Below, in pieces: positions 11,924 to 21,911 of a DNA stretch of 64,000 bases; position 1 is the first letter of the stretch; every line of letters begins with the position of its first letter. Origin of the DNA: Cordilura impudica. Lineage: Eukaryota > Arthropoda > Insecta > Diptera > Scathophagidae. Below the pieces are notes generated by a model. That model ran no database searches. It was given only the letters and a program-made list of their open reading frames with translations, and was not told the origin of the DNA. A program made the position numbers and the translations under genes. The stretch spans positions 236,788,364 to 236,852,363 of the forward strand of contig OY821520.1 of assembly GCA_963682025.1 (NCBI GenBank). The letters run 5' to 3'.

Positions 11924-13958
11924 ATGTTTCCACAATTATTATTCATTACAATTTGTGCAATGGCTAAGTACTGTTACAGAGATATGGCAGATATTTATTT
12001 TCAACGAAATGATGTAGAAGATGTAATTTTGCACATACTGAGCAACGACTTCTTTAAGAATTGTAACCTAGAAGACATTGAAATGCACAAAGGAAAAATT
12101 ACTAATTTTGCATCGAATTTGAAAAGACGGTACATTGAATGCTCTCATAGCAAGGCAAAGATGTACAAACGTTACCAAGACTGGTTAATAAAGGAACTTA
12201 TTTTTGAGAGTGCATCTATAACTGCCAACGATAGTGGAAAAAAGGGTCGACCAGCAAAACCAATTGACGGATGTAGTGAAAGATCTCGAAGGCGCAAGCT
12301 GGAGAAATTTCTCAAAGAATTATTAAGGATTCATTTTTGCACCAAATTCAACCAACCCAAAATAAAAAAAATAAAGTTGAAATAATTCGAAAAATAGTAG
12401 AAGCGAGCCCAAGGCGCACAAAGAGGATTTTGAAAAGCATTCCTACACCAATTGAAGATAAGAAATTTACGCCGGAAGAAGCGTTCGCCCTATTTTTGGA
12501 TTTGAAATTGACCAAAAATCAATATAAGGAATTGCGGAAGCGAACCAATGAAAATAATTGTGGGATTTTTCCAGAGTATCGAGATTTAGTTTCTGCCAAT
12601 CTGCTATTAGTGTCACTTCAACATCAGCAGAAATAAAATTGCAAGATCTCCTTGAACATACTGCAGAACGATTGCTAAATATGCTTGATACTGATCATTT
12701 AAAAAAAAATTGGTAATGGCAGCATTACTTTAATTTCTAAATGGGGATGTGATGGATCCTCTGGTCAGAAACAATACAAGCAATTTAATGCCGAAAATTA
12801 ATCAGATGCTAATTTATTTATGGTATCTTTCGTTCCATTGCGCTTAACAAAAAGGTATAGCGTCTTATAGCCGTCAACTAGTAGAGCAACAAATTGATAT
12901 ATGGAAAAATGAAATTCCTTCTTCAACAAAGTATTGCAGACCAATAAAATTTGCATTCAAAAAGGAAACCAAAGATGTCATAACTGAAGAAGTTCAAAAA
13001 ATAAAAGACCAAATTAAGGAACTTCAACCAGTAATATTTAAATTTGATGACCAAGACATTGAAGTACATTTTAAAATGTGTCTCACAATGATTGATGGAA
13101 AAGTTGCACAAGCTTTAACTGGAACAAAGTCAACGTCAAGCTGCATTATAAGCCAAAAGACATCAAGTCAATTAAGCCAACCCCCACCAGAAGACGATAG
13201 TTTTAAGGAAGCCTACGAATTTGGAATGTCCCCTCTTCATGCTAGAATACGTTTCATGGAGCATATTCTTAAATTGGGTTATGATTTGGAATTTGGTCCG
13301 TTAGGCGAAACAGTGAGAAAAAACAAAGAAAATGAAGAAAAAAGAAAGCAAAAAAAAAAAACAAATTCAACAAAAATATCTACAGCTAGGCCTCGTAATC
13401 GACCAACCAAAACAAGGGGAAGGAAACACAAATGATGGAAATACTGCAAGGAGTTTTTTTTCCGAACCGGAAACTGCAGAATCTATCACATGTGTAGATC
13501 ATGAATTAATAAGACGATTCAAAATCATATTACAAGTTCTAGCACGCAGCAGAAAGATAAATGCAAAAAAATTTGGAGAGTACGCCAATAAAACAGCTAT
13601 ACTTTATAATGAAAAATACTCTTGGAGATATATGCCATCCACAGTTCATAAAATTTTGTACCATGGGGAACAAATAATTCAAAACAATATGCTACCAATA
13701 GGAGATCTATCTGAAGAAGCGCAAGAAAAAAGAAACAAAGACTACAGATTCTTTCGCGAGCACAACACAAGGAAAATATCCAGATGTTGTACTAATGAAG
13801 ACCTTATCACTATTTTATTGTGCACTTCAGATCAATATATGTCCCACATTCGTCAAAAATGGAAAACTACCTCTATTGAATAAGACGAAGAAGCTAAACA
13901 ACTTCTAGAAGATGAAAATCAAGGCTATTTAGAAGAAATTTTTACTAAAATTGGTTGA
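11924..13958 (+). pseudogene. RAG1/Transib-type transposase pseudogene, copy 1
   Basis: Several frames read in order as one decayed transposase. The N-terminal part (to ~12345) has an NFASNLKRRY...YQDWL block and a GRPAKP...SERSRRRK basic motif. The core holds WGCDGSSGQ (first Asp codon at 12751), a YCRPIKF block, and MIDGKV (Asp at 13094). The C-terminal part has TVHKILYHGEQII and LSEEAQEKRNK (Glu at 13725). By eye these align with the Asp600, Asp708 and Glu962 neighbourhoods of RAG1, the known relative of Transib transposases. The Cys pair after MIDGKV is lost (CIISQ). Stops and frameshifts occur near 12370, 12636, 12710, 12800 and 13330. No RSS-like ends were found. Confidence 0.8.
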
Positions 13959-14419
13959 TTTAAAGTACTTTTTCATTACACTAACAAAAAGTTACACTTT
14001 TTTTTATATATGTAGTTAAAAAATTTTCTTGATTTAAAAATTTATATATTTTGTAAATTTACAATAAAAATTGTTATGTTTCATAAATTTACCATAAAAA
14101 TTGATATAGAAATATTTAAAAAGACAATAAAAAAAAAATTTAACTAAAGCAAAAACATACGAGTTTTTCATTGAAACTTCTCTATTTCTCTATCTTGAAC
14201 CAATATAAGGTAATTTTTACGTTCGCTGCTTAATAATAAAAAAAAAAACAATGAACACACTACTCCCTCTTTCCGCCTTCCTATATCTATATCTTTCCTG
14301 AGATCAACACAATGCACTACATCTGTAGGCGGCATCCCCTGAGTGTTGATTAATAAAAAAAAAAAAAAAAAAAAAATTATATTTTAACTCGGGATCTTTA
14401 AAAAAAAAAAAAAAAACAA
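13959..14419. other. AT-rich DNA with A-tails; possible 3' end of a truncated retroelement
   Basis: At 14220-14375 a less AT-rich stretch (ACTCCCTCTTTCCGCC..., GTAGGCGGCATCCCC) runs into AATAAA and a long poly-A, which looks like the 3' end of a heavily 5'-truncated non-LTR element. A second poly-A (14401-14417) follows directly before the Jockey-like element. Confidence 0.4.
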
Positions 14420-14574
14420 CCTTTGGCCCTTGTGCACATTAGGACTAAAAAGTTTACGGGGGCCAAAGTTTGGCATTTTCTGAAAAAATTAACTTAAAAA
14501 ATTGTTAAAAAGTATTAGTTGTAAAATTAACTGAAAAAATAAGACATTATATTGAAAATGAAACTGAAACTGAA

Positions 14575-15621
14575 ATGCAGTGTGAAAAAGTTGATAAAAG
14601 TGAAACTGTTAAACTTTCTCCAATAAAAGTATTAACACAAAACAATGAAGACATATTAAAGTTATTAAATAATAAAGGTATAACAAAATACCTTATTAAA
14701 AAAATGTCGATTGGTTTAAAAATCCTTTGTGAAACTATTGAAACTTATAATTTAATTATAATAATTTTGCGTGAAAATAATTGCCAATTTTTTACGCACG
14801 ACAACAAAAACAATAAACCATTTAAAGTAGTTCTTCATGGACTCGATGGTAAAACAGAACTTCAAGTTAAAAACGAATTAAATTCTCTTGGTTTAGAATG
14901 CACTGAAGTAAAGATTATTAAAAGAACATTTAAAAATTACATTGATACAATATACATAGTTTATTTTAAAAACGGTACAATAAAAATGTTTGATCTTAAG
15001 AAGAATGTTAAATCTCTTTTTCGTACCATAGTATCATGGGAATATCAACGAAAAATAAAAAACAAACCCGTCCAATGTCGAAAGTGTCAAATGTTCGGTC
15101 ATGGAGAAAAGGGGTGCAATGTTAAGGTGAGGTGTGCTAATTGCGCAGAAAAACACAAAACTTCTGAGTGTTCATCTGAGAATAAAATACAATGTGCAAA
15201 CTGTGGTAATAATCACAAAGCTACTGATCTCTCATGCCCTAATCGTTCTGCGTATGTTCAAATCAGAGAAAAAATATTAAATCGATCAAATCATTCTCAG
15301 AAAAAAACCATTGGAAATATAAACAACAACATAGATAACTTTCCACATATCAACAACAACCAACCATACATACCAAATGAAGGGACTCATCAAAATTGGC
15401 GTCCAAACAGCAATTATAAATTAAAAATAAACAACTCTCAATCCAACATTAAATGTAACAATAATTCTGTTAATAATTCTCAGGGAGATCTCTTTACTGA
15501 GCAGCAGATGACGGATCTCACAATGGAATTAATAACTAAACTTAGTCAATGTAAAAATAAACAAGAACAATTTAGTGTAATAACTCAACTAGCATTTAAA
15601 TATGTTTATAATAATGTGTAA
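14575..15621 (+). CDS. ORF1: Gag-like nucleic-acid-binding protein of the non-LTR element
   Basis: A 348-residue basic protein. Residues ~80-150 (VVLHGLDGKTELQVKNEL...) look like the PRE_C2HC region that precedes zinc knuckles in Jockey-clade ORF1 proteins. Residues ~163-222 hold three consecutive Cys/His knuckles: CRKCQMFGHGEKGC, CANCAEKHKTSEC and CANCGNNHKATDLSC. The C-terminal third is Asn/Gln-rich and low complexity, and the last ~35 residues are helical. In the family this protein coats element RNA and directs the particle to its target. The stop overlaps the ORF2 start (TAATG). Confidence 0.85.
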   Translation: MQCEKVDKSETVKLSPIKVLTQNNEDILKLLNNKGITKYLIKKMSIGLKILCETIETYNLIIIILRENNCQFFTHDNKNNKPFKVVLHGLDGKTELQVKNELNSLGLECTEVKIIKRTFKNYIDTIYIVYFKNGTIKMFDLKKNVKSLFRTIVSWEYQRKIKNKPVQCRKCQMFGHGEKGCNVKVRCANCAEKHKTSECSSENKIQCANCGNNHKATDLSCPNRSAYVQIREKILNRSNHSQKKTIGNINNNIDNFPHINNNQPYIPNEGTHQNWRPNSNYKLKINNSQSNIKCNNNSVNNSQGDLFTEQQMTDLTMELITKLSQCKNKQEQFSVITQLAFKYVYNNV

Positions 15622-18600
15622 TGATCATGGCGAATTTAAAGATAGTATTTTGGAATTGTAGAAGTATCCGAAACAAAATTATTGAATTTACTAATTTTTT
15701 AAATACCAATGATATAGATATTTGTCTTTTAACTGAGACTTGGCTTAGTAATGCAAATAATCTATATCATCCTTTATATTCATGTAACGGGTGATTTTTT
15801 TGAGGTTAGGATTTTCATGCATTAGTATTTGACAGATCACGTGGGATTTCAGACATGGTGTCAAAGAGAAAGATGCTCAGTATGCTTTGACATTTCATCA
15901 TGAATAGACTTACTAACGAGCAACGCTTGCAAATCATTGAATTTTATTACCAAAATCAGTGTTCGGTTCGAAATGTGTTTCGCGATTTACGTCCGATTTA
16001 TGGTCTACATAATCGACCAAGTGAGCAAACAATTAATGCGATTGTGACCAAGTTTCGCACTCAGTTTACTTTATTGGACATTAAACCAACCACACGAATG
16101 CGTACAGTGCGTACAGAAGAGAATATTGCATCTGTTTCTGAGAGTGTTACTGAAGACCGTGAAATGTCGATTCGTCGCCGTTCGCAGCAATTGGGTTTGT
16201 GTTATTCGACCACATGGAAGATTTTACGCAAAGATCTTGGTGTAAAACCGTATAAAATACAGCTCGTGCAAGAACTGAAGCCGAACGATCTGCCACAACG
16301 TCTAATTTTCAGTGAATGGGCCCTAGAAAAGTTGGCAGAAAATCCGCTTTTTTATCGACAAATTTTGTTCAGCGATGAGGCTCATTTCTGGTTGAATGGC
16401 TTCGTAAATAAGCAAAATTGCCGTTTTTGGAGTGAAGAGCAACCAGAAGCCGTTCAAGAACTGCCCATGCATCCCGAAAAATGCACTGTTTGGTGTGGTT
16501 TGTACGCTGGTGGAATCATTGGACCGTATTTTTTCAAAGATGCTGTTGGACGCAACGTTACGGTGAATGGCGATCGCTATCGTTCGATGCTAACAAACTT
16601 TTTGTTGCCAAAAATGGAAGAACTGAACTTGGTTGACATGTGGTTTCAACAAGATGGCGCTACATGCCACACAGCTCGCGATTCTATGGCCATTTTGAGG
16701 GAAAACTTCGGAGAACAATTCATCTCAAGAAATGGACCGGTAAGTTGGCCACCAAGATCATGCGATTTGACGCCTTTAGACTATTTTTTGTGGGGCTACG
16801 TCAAGTCTAAAGTCTACAGAAATAAGCCAGCAACTACTCCAGCTTTGGAAGACAACATTTCCGAAGAAATTCGGGCTATTCCGGCCGAAATGCTCGAAAA
16901 AGTTGCCCAAAATTGGACTTTCCGAATGGACCACCTAAGACGCAGCCGCGGTCAACATTTAAATGAAATTATCTTCAAAAAGTAAATGTCATGGACCAAT
17001 CTAACGTTTCAAATAAAGAACCGATGAGATTTTGCAAATTTTATGCGTTTTTTTTTAAAAAAAAGTTATCAAGCTCTTAAAAAATCACCCGTTATAAGAA
17101 AAGATCGAGTAGGTCAGAACGGTGGTGGTGTTGCCATACTTGTCAAGAAATCAGTTAACTTCACAATTATTCCCAGCATTGTTACTCAGGTGATTGAAAA
17201 TGTGGGAATTCAAATAAGATATAGGCAAGGTTTAAGTCTAAATATATATAGCGTTTATTTTCCTGGGGGGCATGACAACAGCGTTCTTAGAAACAAATTC
17301 AAAAGTGATATTAGGAAAATTTTAAATACAAGCAATAATTATTTGATTTGCGGCGACTTAAATTCCAGACATAGAAACTGGAACTGCTTACGTGCTAATC
17401 AATGGGGTAAAATTCTTAATGACTTTACATCATACTTTCCTGTTACAATTTCCTTCCCCAATTCACCCACCTACATTCCGGCAGCGGGCAAAATTAATCC
17501 ATCTACTCTTGATTTAATTTTATCAAATATTCCGCAGTTTATTTCCAACCCATATACTTTAAATGATTTAAGTTCTGATCATCTACCAGTTTGTTTTAAT
17601 CTCTCCACGTCTATGCCTTTTATGGAGAATTTATATTATAATTTTAAGCGTGCTAATTGGGAAAAGTATAAGCATTTATTAAGAAACTCGATGAACAATT
17701 TTGATCTTAGTTTAAATAATTCAGAAATAGTAGATAATCACATTGAAAATTTCACCAGTTTGCTGCTAGAATCTGTCAGACAATCGGTTCCAAAATCTGC
17801 ACCTAGAACAAATTACATTAAACTTCCAGATTACATTTTACGTTTAATAAAGCTAAGAAATGCTTATCGTAGAGAATGGTCAAGGTATAGGCAAATTTCT
17901 GACTATCAAATTATGAGTAGATATACTGTTCTCATACGAAATGAGATATACTGCCACCGAAATCGTCAATGGAATAATATGCTAAGTGCAATGGATAAAG
18001 GATCCAAACCTTTTTGGAATGTCACTAAAATATTAAAAAGAAAGTCTAGTAATTGTCATTCTATTTTATATGATAATGGTGTTTTAATTTCCGATGAAGA
18101 TAAAGCAAACGCATTTGCTAGAAATTTTAGTCTAAATCATAGGGTGTCTGGAAACATGGTTTCAAATGATCATACACTGATAGTTAACGAAACTGTTGAC
18201 CTTTTTGATTCACATAGCATAACAACTTCAACCTCAGACCTCATTTCAATTACTGATGTGGAACTAATAATTGACAACTGTAAGAGAAGAAAAGCTTGTG
18301 GTTTAGATGATATTAACAACCAGATGTTAAAAAATCTTCCCAAAATTGCAGTACGTTATCTGACTCATATCTATAATGCATGCTTGACCCTGCAATATTT
18401 TCCCAACACGTGGAAAACAGCTAAAGTCATTCCTATACCTAAACCGGGTAAAACACACAATATACTAGAAAACTATAGACCAATAAGTCTATTAAGCAGC
18501 TTAGGAAAAATTTTGGAGAAGGTTATAAGCAAAAAACTGGTCGAATTTCTCAATAATAACAGCATTTTACCTGACGAACAATTTGGCTTTAGGAGTTCAC

Positions 18601-19580
18601 ATTCAACTATTCATCAGGTTAAAAGAATCTGCAATGATGTTAAACAAGGGTTGTCTACGGGAAAATCCACAGCACTCGTCTTACTAGATGTTGATAAGGC
18701 TTTCGACTCGGTATGGCACTATGGCCTAATATATAAGCTTATTCAGTTTAATTTCCCAATGTTCCTTGTTAAGTTGATAAGGAATTTTCTAAAAGACAGA
18801 TATTTCTGTGTTTCTATTGGGAATTCTTTCTCAGATCTAAACATAATTCCTGCAGGTGTTCCTCAAGGATCAGTCCTAGGTCCAATCCTTTATAATATAT
18901 TCTGTGCTGACATGCCCACAATCAGTCCATGCAAACTTGCAGCTTATGCAGATGATCTTGCAATTTATTTCACACATGAACTCAGTCCGAACATTCTGAC
19001 CGAAGTTCAATGTTCACTGGACCGGTTGGCCGAGTACTACTCTAAATGGAGAATAAAAATTAATTCGAATAAGACACAAGCCATCTTTTTCACAAGGAAA
19101 AGAAAACCTTGTTATTTACCTAGTGATAATCTAACTCTTTTGGGCAACAGTATAAATTGGTCATATAATATAAAATACCTTGGCATTTGTTTAGATACAA
19201 AATTAACATTTAGCTCTCATATATCTAGCATTACTGATAAAATTGATAAATATAAAAAAATATTATATCCACTTATCAACAGAAACTCTGTTCTTAATAA
19301 TTCTAACAAAATTCTAATAGTTAAAGTCATTTTTCAGAAAATAATCCTATATGGCTGTCCAGTATGGGGAAATTGTGCAAAAACCCATTTAAAGCGCCTA
19401 CAAATAGCGCAAAACAAAATTTTAAAAATGGTTCTCAAGTTACCATGGCACTTCTCTACTTCCAGATTACATGCTATCAGTAATACTAGTATTGTCTCTG
19501 GAGCGATTGCAAAAACCACCACTCGTTTTATATCAAGTTGTAGCTTATCTGAAAATCCACTAATCTCTAACCTTTATTAA
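15621..19580 (+). CDS. ORF2: endonuclease-reverse transcriptase, join(15621..15786, 17095..19580)
   Basis: The ATG at 15621 overlaps the ORF1 stop by one base, suggesting reinitiation. The first 55 codons give the start of an APE-type endonuclease (FWNCRSIRN, LLTETWL). The frame breaks at a mariner insertion; removing 15787-17094 (the element plus one TA) restores it exactly, giving ~883 residues. After the break follow GGGVAILV, GDLNSRHRNWN and SDHLPV (endonuclease), then RT motifs YRPISLLSS, LLDVDKAFDSVWH, GVPQGSVLGPILYN and the catalytic YADDLA. All expected catalytic residues appear present. As it stands the gene is split and probably non-functional. Confidence 0.85.
15787..17092 (+). mobile_element. 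Mariner (DD41D, rosa-type) transposon inside ORF2
   Basis: The ends are inverted copies starting ACGGGTGATTTTTT (15787) and ending AAAAAATCACCCGT (17092), flanked by TA at 15785-15786 and 17093-17094, the Tc1/mariner target. The 1306-bp length and single intact ORF fit a complete element. Excision with one TA leaves the host retrotransposon frame perfect, so this is the younger insertion. Confidence 0.95.
15900..16985 (+). CDS. Mariner transposase, DD41D signature, apparently intact (361 aa)
   Basis: Cut-and-paste transposase. Residues ~1-110 form the paired helix-turn-helix DNA-binding region (MNRLTNEQRLQIIEFYY..., then SIRRRSQQLGLCYSTTWKIL). The linker carries a WALEKL variant of the mariner WVPHEL motif. 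Catalytic residues: FSDEAHFWLNG (D1), QQDGATCHTA (D2) and CDLTPLDYFLWG (D3). I count 41 residues between D2 and D3, the spacing of the rosa group first described from Ceratitis. There are no stops or frameshifts, and ~110 bp of 5' and ~105 bp of 3' flank remain to the TIRs. Confidence 0.93.
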   Translation: MNRLTNEQRLQIIEFYYQNQCSVRNVFRDLRPIYGLHNRPSEQTINAIVTKFRTQFTLLDIKPTTRMRTVRTEENIASVSESVTEDREMSIRRRSQQLGLCYSTTWKILRKDLGVKPYKIQLVQELKPNDLPQRLIFSEWALEKLAENPLFYRQILFSDEAHFWLNGFVNKQNCRFWSEEQPEAVQELPMHPEKCTVWCGLYAGGIIGPYFFKDAVGRNVTVNGDRYRSMLTNFLLPKMEELNLVDMWFQQDGATCHTARDSMAILRENFGEQFISRNGPVSWPPRSCDLTPLDYFLWGYVKSKVYRNKPATTPALEDNISEEIRAIPAEMLEKVAQNWTFRMDHLRRSRGQHLNEIIFKK

Positions 19581-19870
19581 TTTTATTAATTATAAGTCTA
19601 TCTATATCTTTCTATATTGAATAATAATATCAATTAATGCTTGTTATTATTGCTTTTTTTTCTATTCATATTGAAGGTTTTTGTTAATAGTTTTCCTTCG
19701 GCTTTAAATCTTTTATTTATACCTTTCACTTTTCTTTAAAATTTATAATAATACTTTAGATATAAGGCAAAGCCAAATCTGTGCAATAAGTTTTCCTAAT
19801 ATGTAAGAAATTTGTAAATTTTGCTATTAAATAAAGAATTAATTAATTAATTAAATTATATTAAAAAAAA

Positions 19871-20634
19871 CCTTTTTTTACCTTTTAACACTTCACTTTT
19901 GTACTAAAATTCAACTACAAATGAAAATGTATTTTAAACCCTCCGTAACATTTTTTATTTTCGGTCGAGAATTACGTTTTACAGCAAAACTTAAAGGGTA
20001 AAGTCTTACCTACCAAACAAAAAAAACCGCATATCAAAATTCCAATCCAATCAAAAGTTATAGATTTTTGACCGCCTTCTCGTCAAATGGTCCACTGTCT
20101 GGCGGTAGTTTTTTTTTATTGATTTTTTTTGTTTAAATATGGATATGAAATGTTAATTAAAGTCATTTTACAGAATATTGAACTTCATTTTAAAAATTAT
20201 TTTCAAACAAATAGTTTAAAATTTATTCCGTCCTATTTATATATTAAAATTTAAAAAAGAAAATCTTTCCCAGAATATTGCACAATATCCGCAATTCAAT
20301 TCAAAATTCTTTTATATCAGAAAGTATTTTAAAAACATATCAACTTAATTTCAAAAATTATTTAAAACTTGTTTCCGCTTTAAATAGTTTTTACTTAATT
20401 GAACTAAATTAATTTAAGCAACAAGTTTTTTCAGTATCGCCGAAATAAGTAAAATATTGAACTTGTTCTCTTGTTAAGTTGTTAGTTAAATTTGCTACTT
20501 CAAAACACCTCATGGCTATTTTGATTAATTATAAAAAGTCATTAAGGTATTTTTTAGACAAAAAAAAAAAAAAAATACATTAGTAATTTTAGTTAATAAT
20601 GAAAATATATTTTAAACAAATTTCATATTTCCAG
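19871..20634. other. AT-rich distal end of the large intron
   Basis: No transposon ends, open frames or RNA genes are seen. A poly-A run sits at 20562-20575, and the last 30 bp give a pyrimidine-containing acceptor (TTTCATATTTCCAG). Confidence 0.5.
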
Positions 20635-20780
20635 AATACCTTGAGGCCATCGCCCAGCGGCGTAATAATTTAATAGCGGCCGCAGCCATATCTCAAACTT
20701 CCTTACCAACACAAGCCCTGCGTATCACTCAGAATAGTGGTCTTCGACGCAGACGCAGCAATAACTGGGAAATGCAATAA
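20635..20780 (+). CDS. Terminal exon 2 of the same small secreted protein
   Basis: A TTTCCAG acceptor precedes an open stretch that starts with two bases completing the exon-1 codon (G+AA = Glu) and runs 48 codons to TAA at 20778. Base composition is clearly less AT-rich than the surroundings, and the reading has ordinary coding character: an Ala-rich helix (LIAAAAIS), then a basic cluster with RRRR near the C-terminus and a WEMQ end. Together the exons give about 125 residues. AATAAA occurs at 20776 and 20808. The RRRR cluster could be a furin-type cleavage site, but no peptide family is recognised. The link to exon 1 rests on phase match, the complementary halves (signal start versus stop/polyA) and the absence of another partner in this window. 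Confidence 0.65.
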
Positions 20781-21659
20781 AAACGTAAACGTAAACGTAA
20801 ACGTTACAATAAACGTGTTTTCAATGTTTCTTCTTTCAAAGTTAGACAAAAAAAAAAAAAAAAAAAAATGCATTTAAAAAAAGTGTATCATTTATATAGT
20901 ATTAAGTGTTGAGATTATTTATTATTTACGTGCAAAATTGTTTACAAAAAAATACAGGAATTGAAAACAAAAAAAGAAAGTTAATTCTTTTAGAAACAAA
21001 AGGTGTAGACCTCTGTTTTGACAGTTGTTCTAAATTTGAGTTCATTAAAAGAGTTTGTAAACGTTTTTTTTTTTTTTTAGGACAGACATGTGTTTCTATA
21101 AAAACATACAATAACCCGTCAAAATAAATGTAGTCATTTTAAAAGAATGACTTTTTTTTTTAACGATTTCCACTATAAAGTTGTTATAATAATAAAAGCT
21201 TCACAATATAAAAAAAGAAGTGATTTATCATGAAATCTAAAAATCTAAAGTTAAAATGTATTTCACATGATACATATATGATATTTCACTTCTTTAACTT
21301 CCGAATAAATTTAATTTGTTAGTTCGAATTGTCAAGTAAAGTAAAAAATTTGGTTCAAAAAAAGAAAATTTCAAATTGGTTTATTGGATTTTTATATTAA
21401 AAAATTGTAAAAAATTATCTCTGCAACTATAGGAATTATCGAGCTAATATTTTTTGCTAAAAATTGGCACGATCGAATAAGAGGACGTAGCACCTCCTTT
21501 ATAAAATAAAGTATTTAGAGTGCTAAATTAGTAGTATTTGAGTAGTCCTGCTGAGGTGGGCGTGTCTAGAATGCTAAGGTGCGTTTCACAATTATAAGGC
21601 CACTCAATTTTTTTTTGCTATATATCTAAAATGTGGACTTGGATTTTTTATAAATCCAA
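20781..21659 (+). other. 3'UTR and downstream flank of the small secreted-protein gene
   Basis: Four tandem CGTAAA units follow the stop (20783-20806), then AATAAA (20808) and a poly-A at 20850. The rest to ~21660 is AT-rich. Overlapping sense/antisense short frames at 20906-21127 have no motif and are not called. Confidence 0.5.
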
Positions 21660-21809
21660 AGAAAAACAAGGAACGAACAAGCGTCCTGGAATCAAACGAA
21701 ATCTTAAAGCAGCAACTCGTCAAAAGCAAATGTGTCAAAGGCAACCATCTGGAGGACTTCAAAACATAACAAAAATATAGAATCTTACTTTATATTGAGT
21801 CAAACTAAT

Positions 21810-21911
21810 TTAGCTTATATTTGCCGACGAAAAAAGTTTCGAGGTTATTGGCGTGATTTCCGTGAGGAACCATTGGGTTTCACAGAACGTAATTTTGGAG
21901 GTGGAAGCATA
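21810..21911 (+). pseudogene. Tc1-family transposase fragment, continuing at 23027-23050
   Basis: The frame reads FRGYWRDFREEPLGFTERNFGGGSI, the Tc1 segment following the first catalytic Asp; 1.1 kb later, after the inserted element and its 9-bp duplication, it resumes as GSIMVWGG, the well-known GGGSVMVWG motif. Upstream (21660-21810) is possibly coding but shifted and not alignable by eye. Downstream of 23050 the similarity stops. Confidence 0.7.

Larger units (their letters stand above)
14420..19870 (+). mobile_element. Jockey-like non-LTR retrotransposon interrupted by a mariner
   Basis: Two ORFs in the expected order: a zinc-knuckle ORF1 (14575-15621) and an endonuclease/reverse-transcriptase ORF2 (15621-19580 minus the mariner). 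A ~250-bp 3'UTR ends with AATAAA near 19830 followed by AATT repeats and an A-run. There are no LTRs, and no RNase H domain was noticed. The 5' boundary is uncertain (set after the poly-A at 14417), and no target duplication was identified. Apart from the nested insertion both frames are open, so this was probably an active copy not long before the mariner landed. Confidence 0.8.
320..20634 (+). other. Large (~20.3 kb) intron of the small secreted-protein gene
   Basis: The span runs from a GTAAGT donor (320) to a pyrimidine-preceded CAG acceptor (20634) and is filled almost entirely with repeats: a heptamer satellite, DNA transposons on both strands, mini-me fragments, a RAG1-like pseudogene and a non-LTR retrotransposon with a nested mariner. 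For a ~125-residue protein this is an extreme intron-to-exon ratio. A skipped small internal exon cannot be excluded. RNA-seq reads spanning 319/20635 would settle the structure. Confidence 0.55.

Noticed and set aside
11700..14200. CACAATT at 11748 as a Transib end for RAG1-like copy 1
   Set aside because: No inverted partner or 5-bp duplication was found on the other side; too weak to call.
19334..19522. Minus-strand ORF inside the reverse transcriptase
   Set aside because: Shadow of ORF2.
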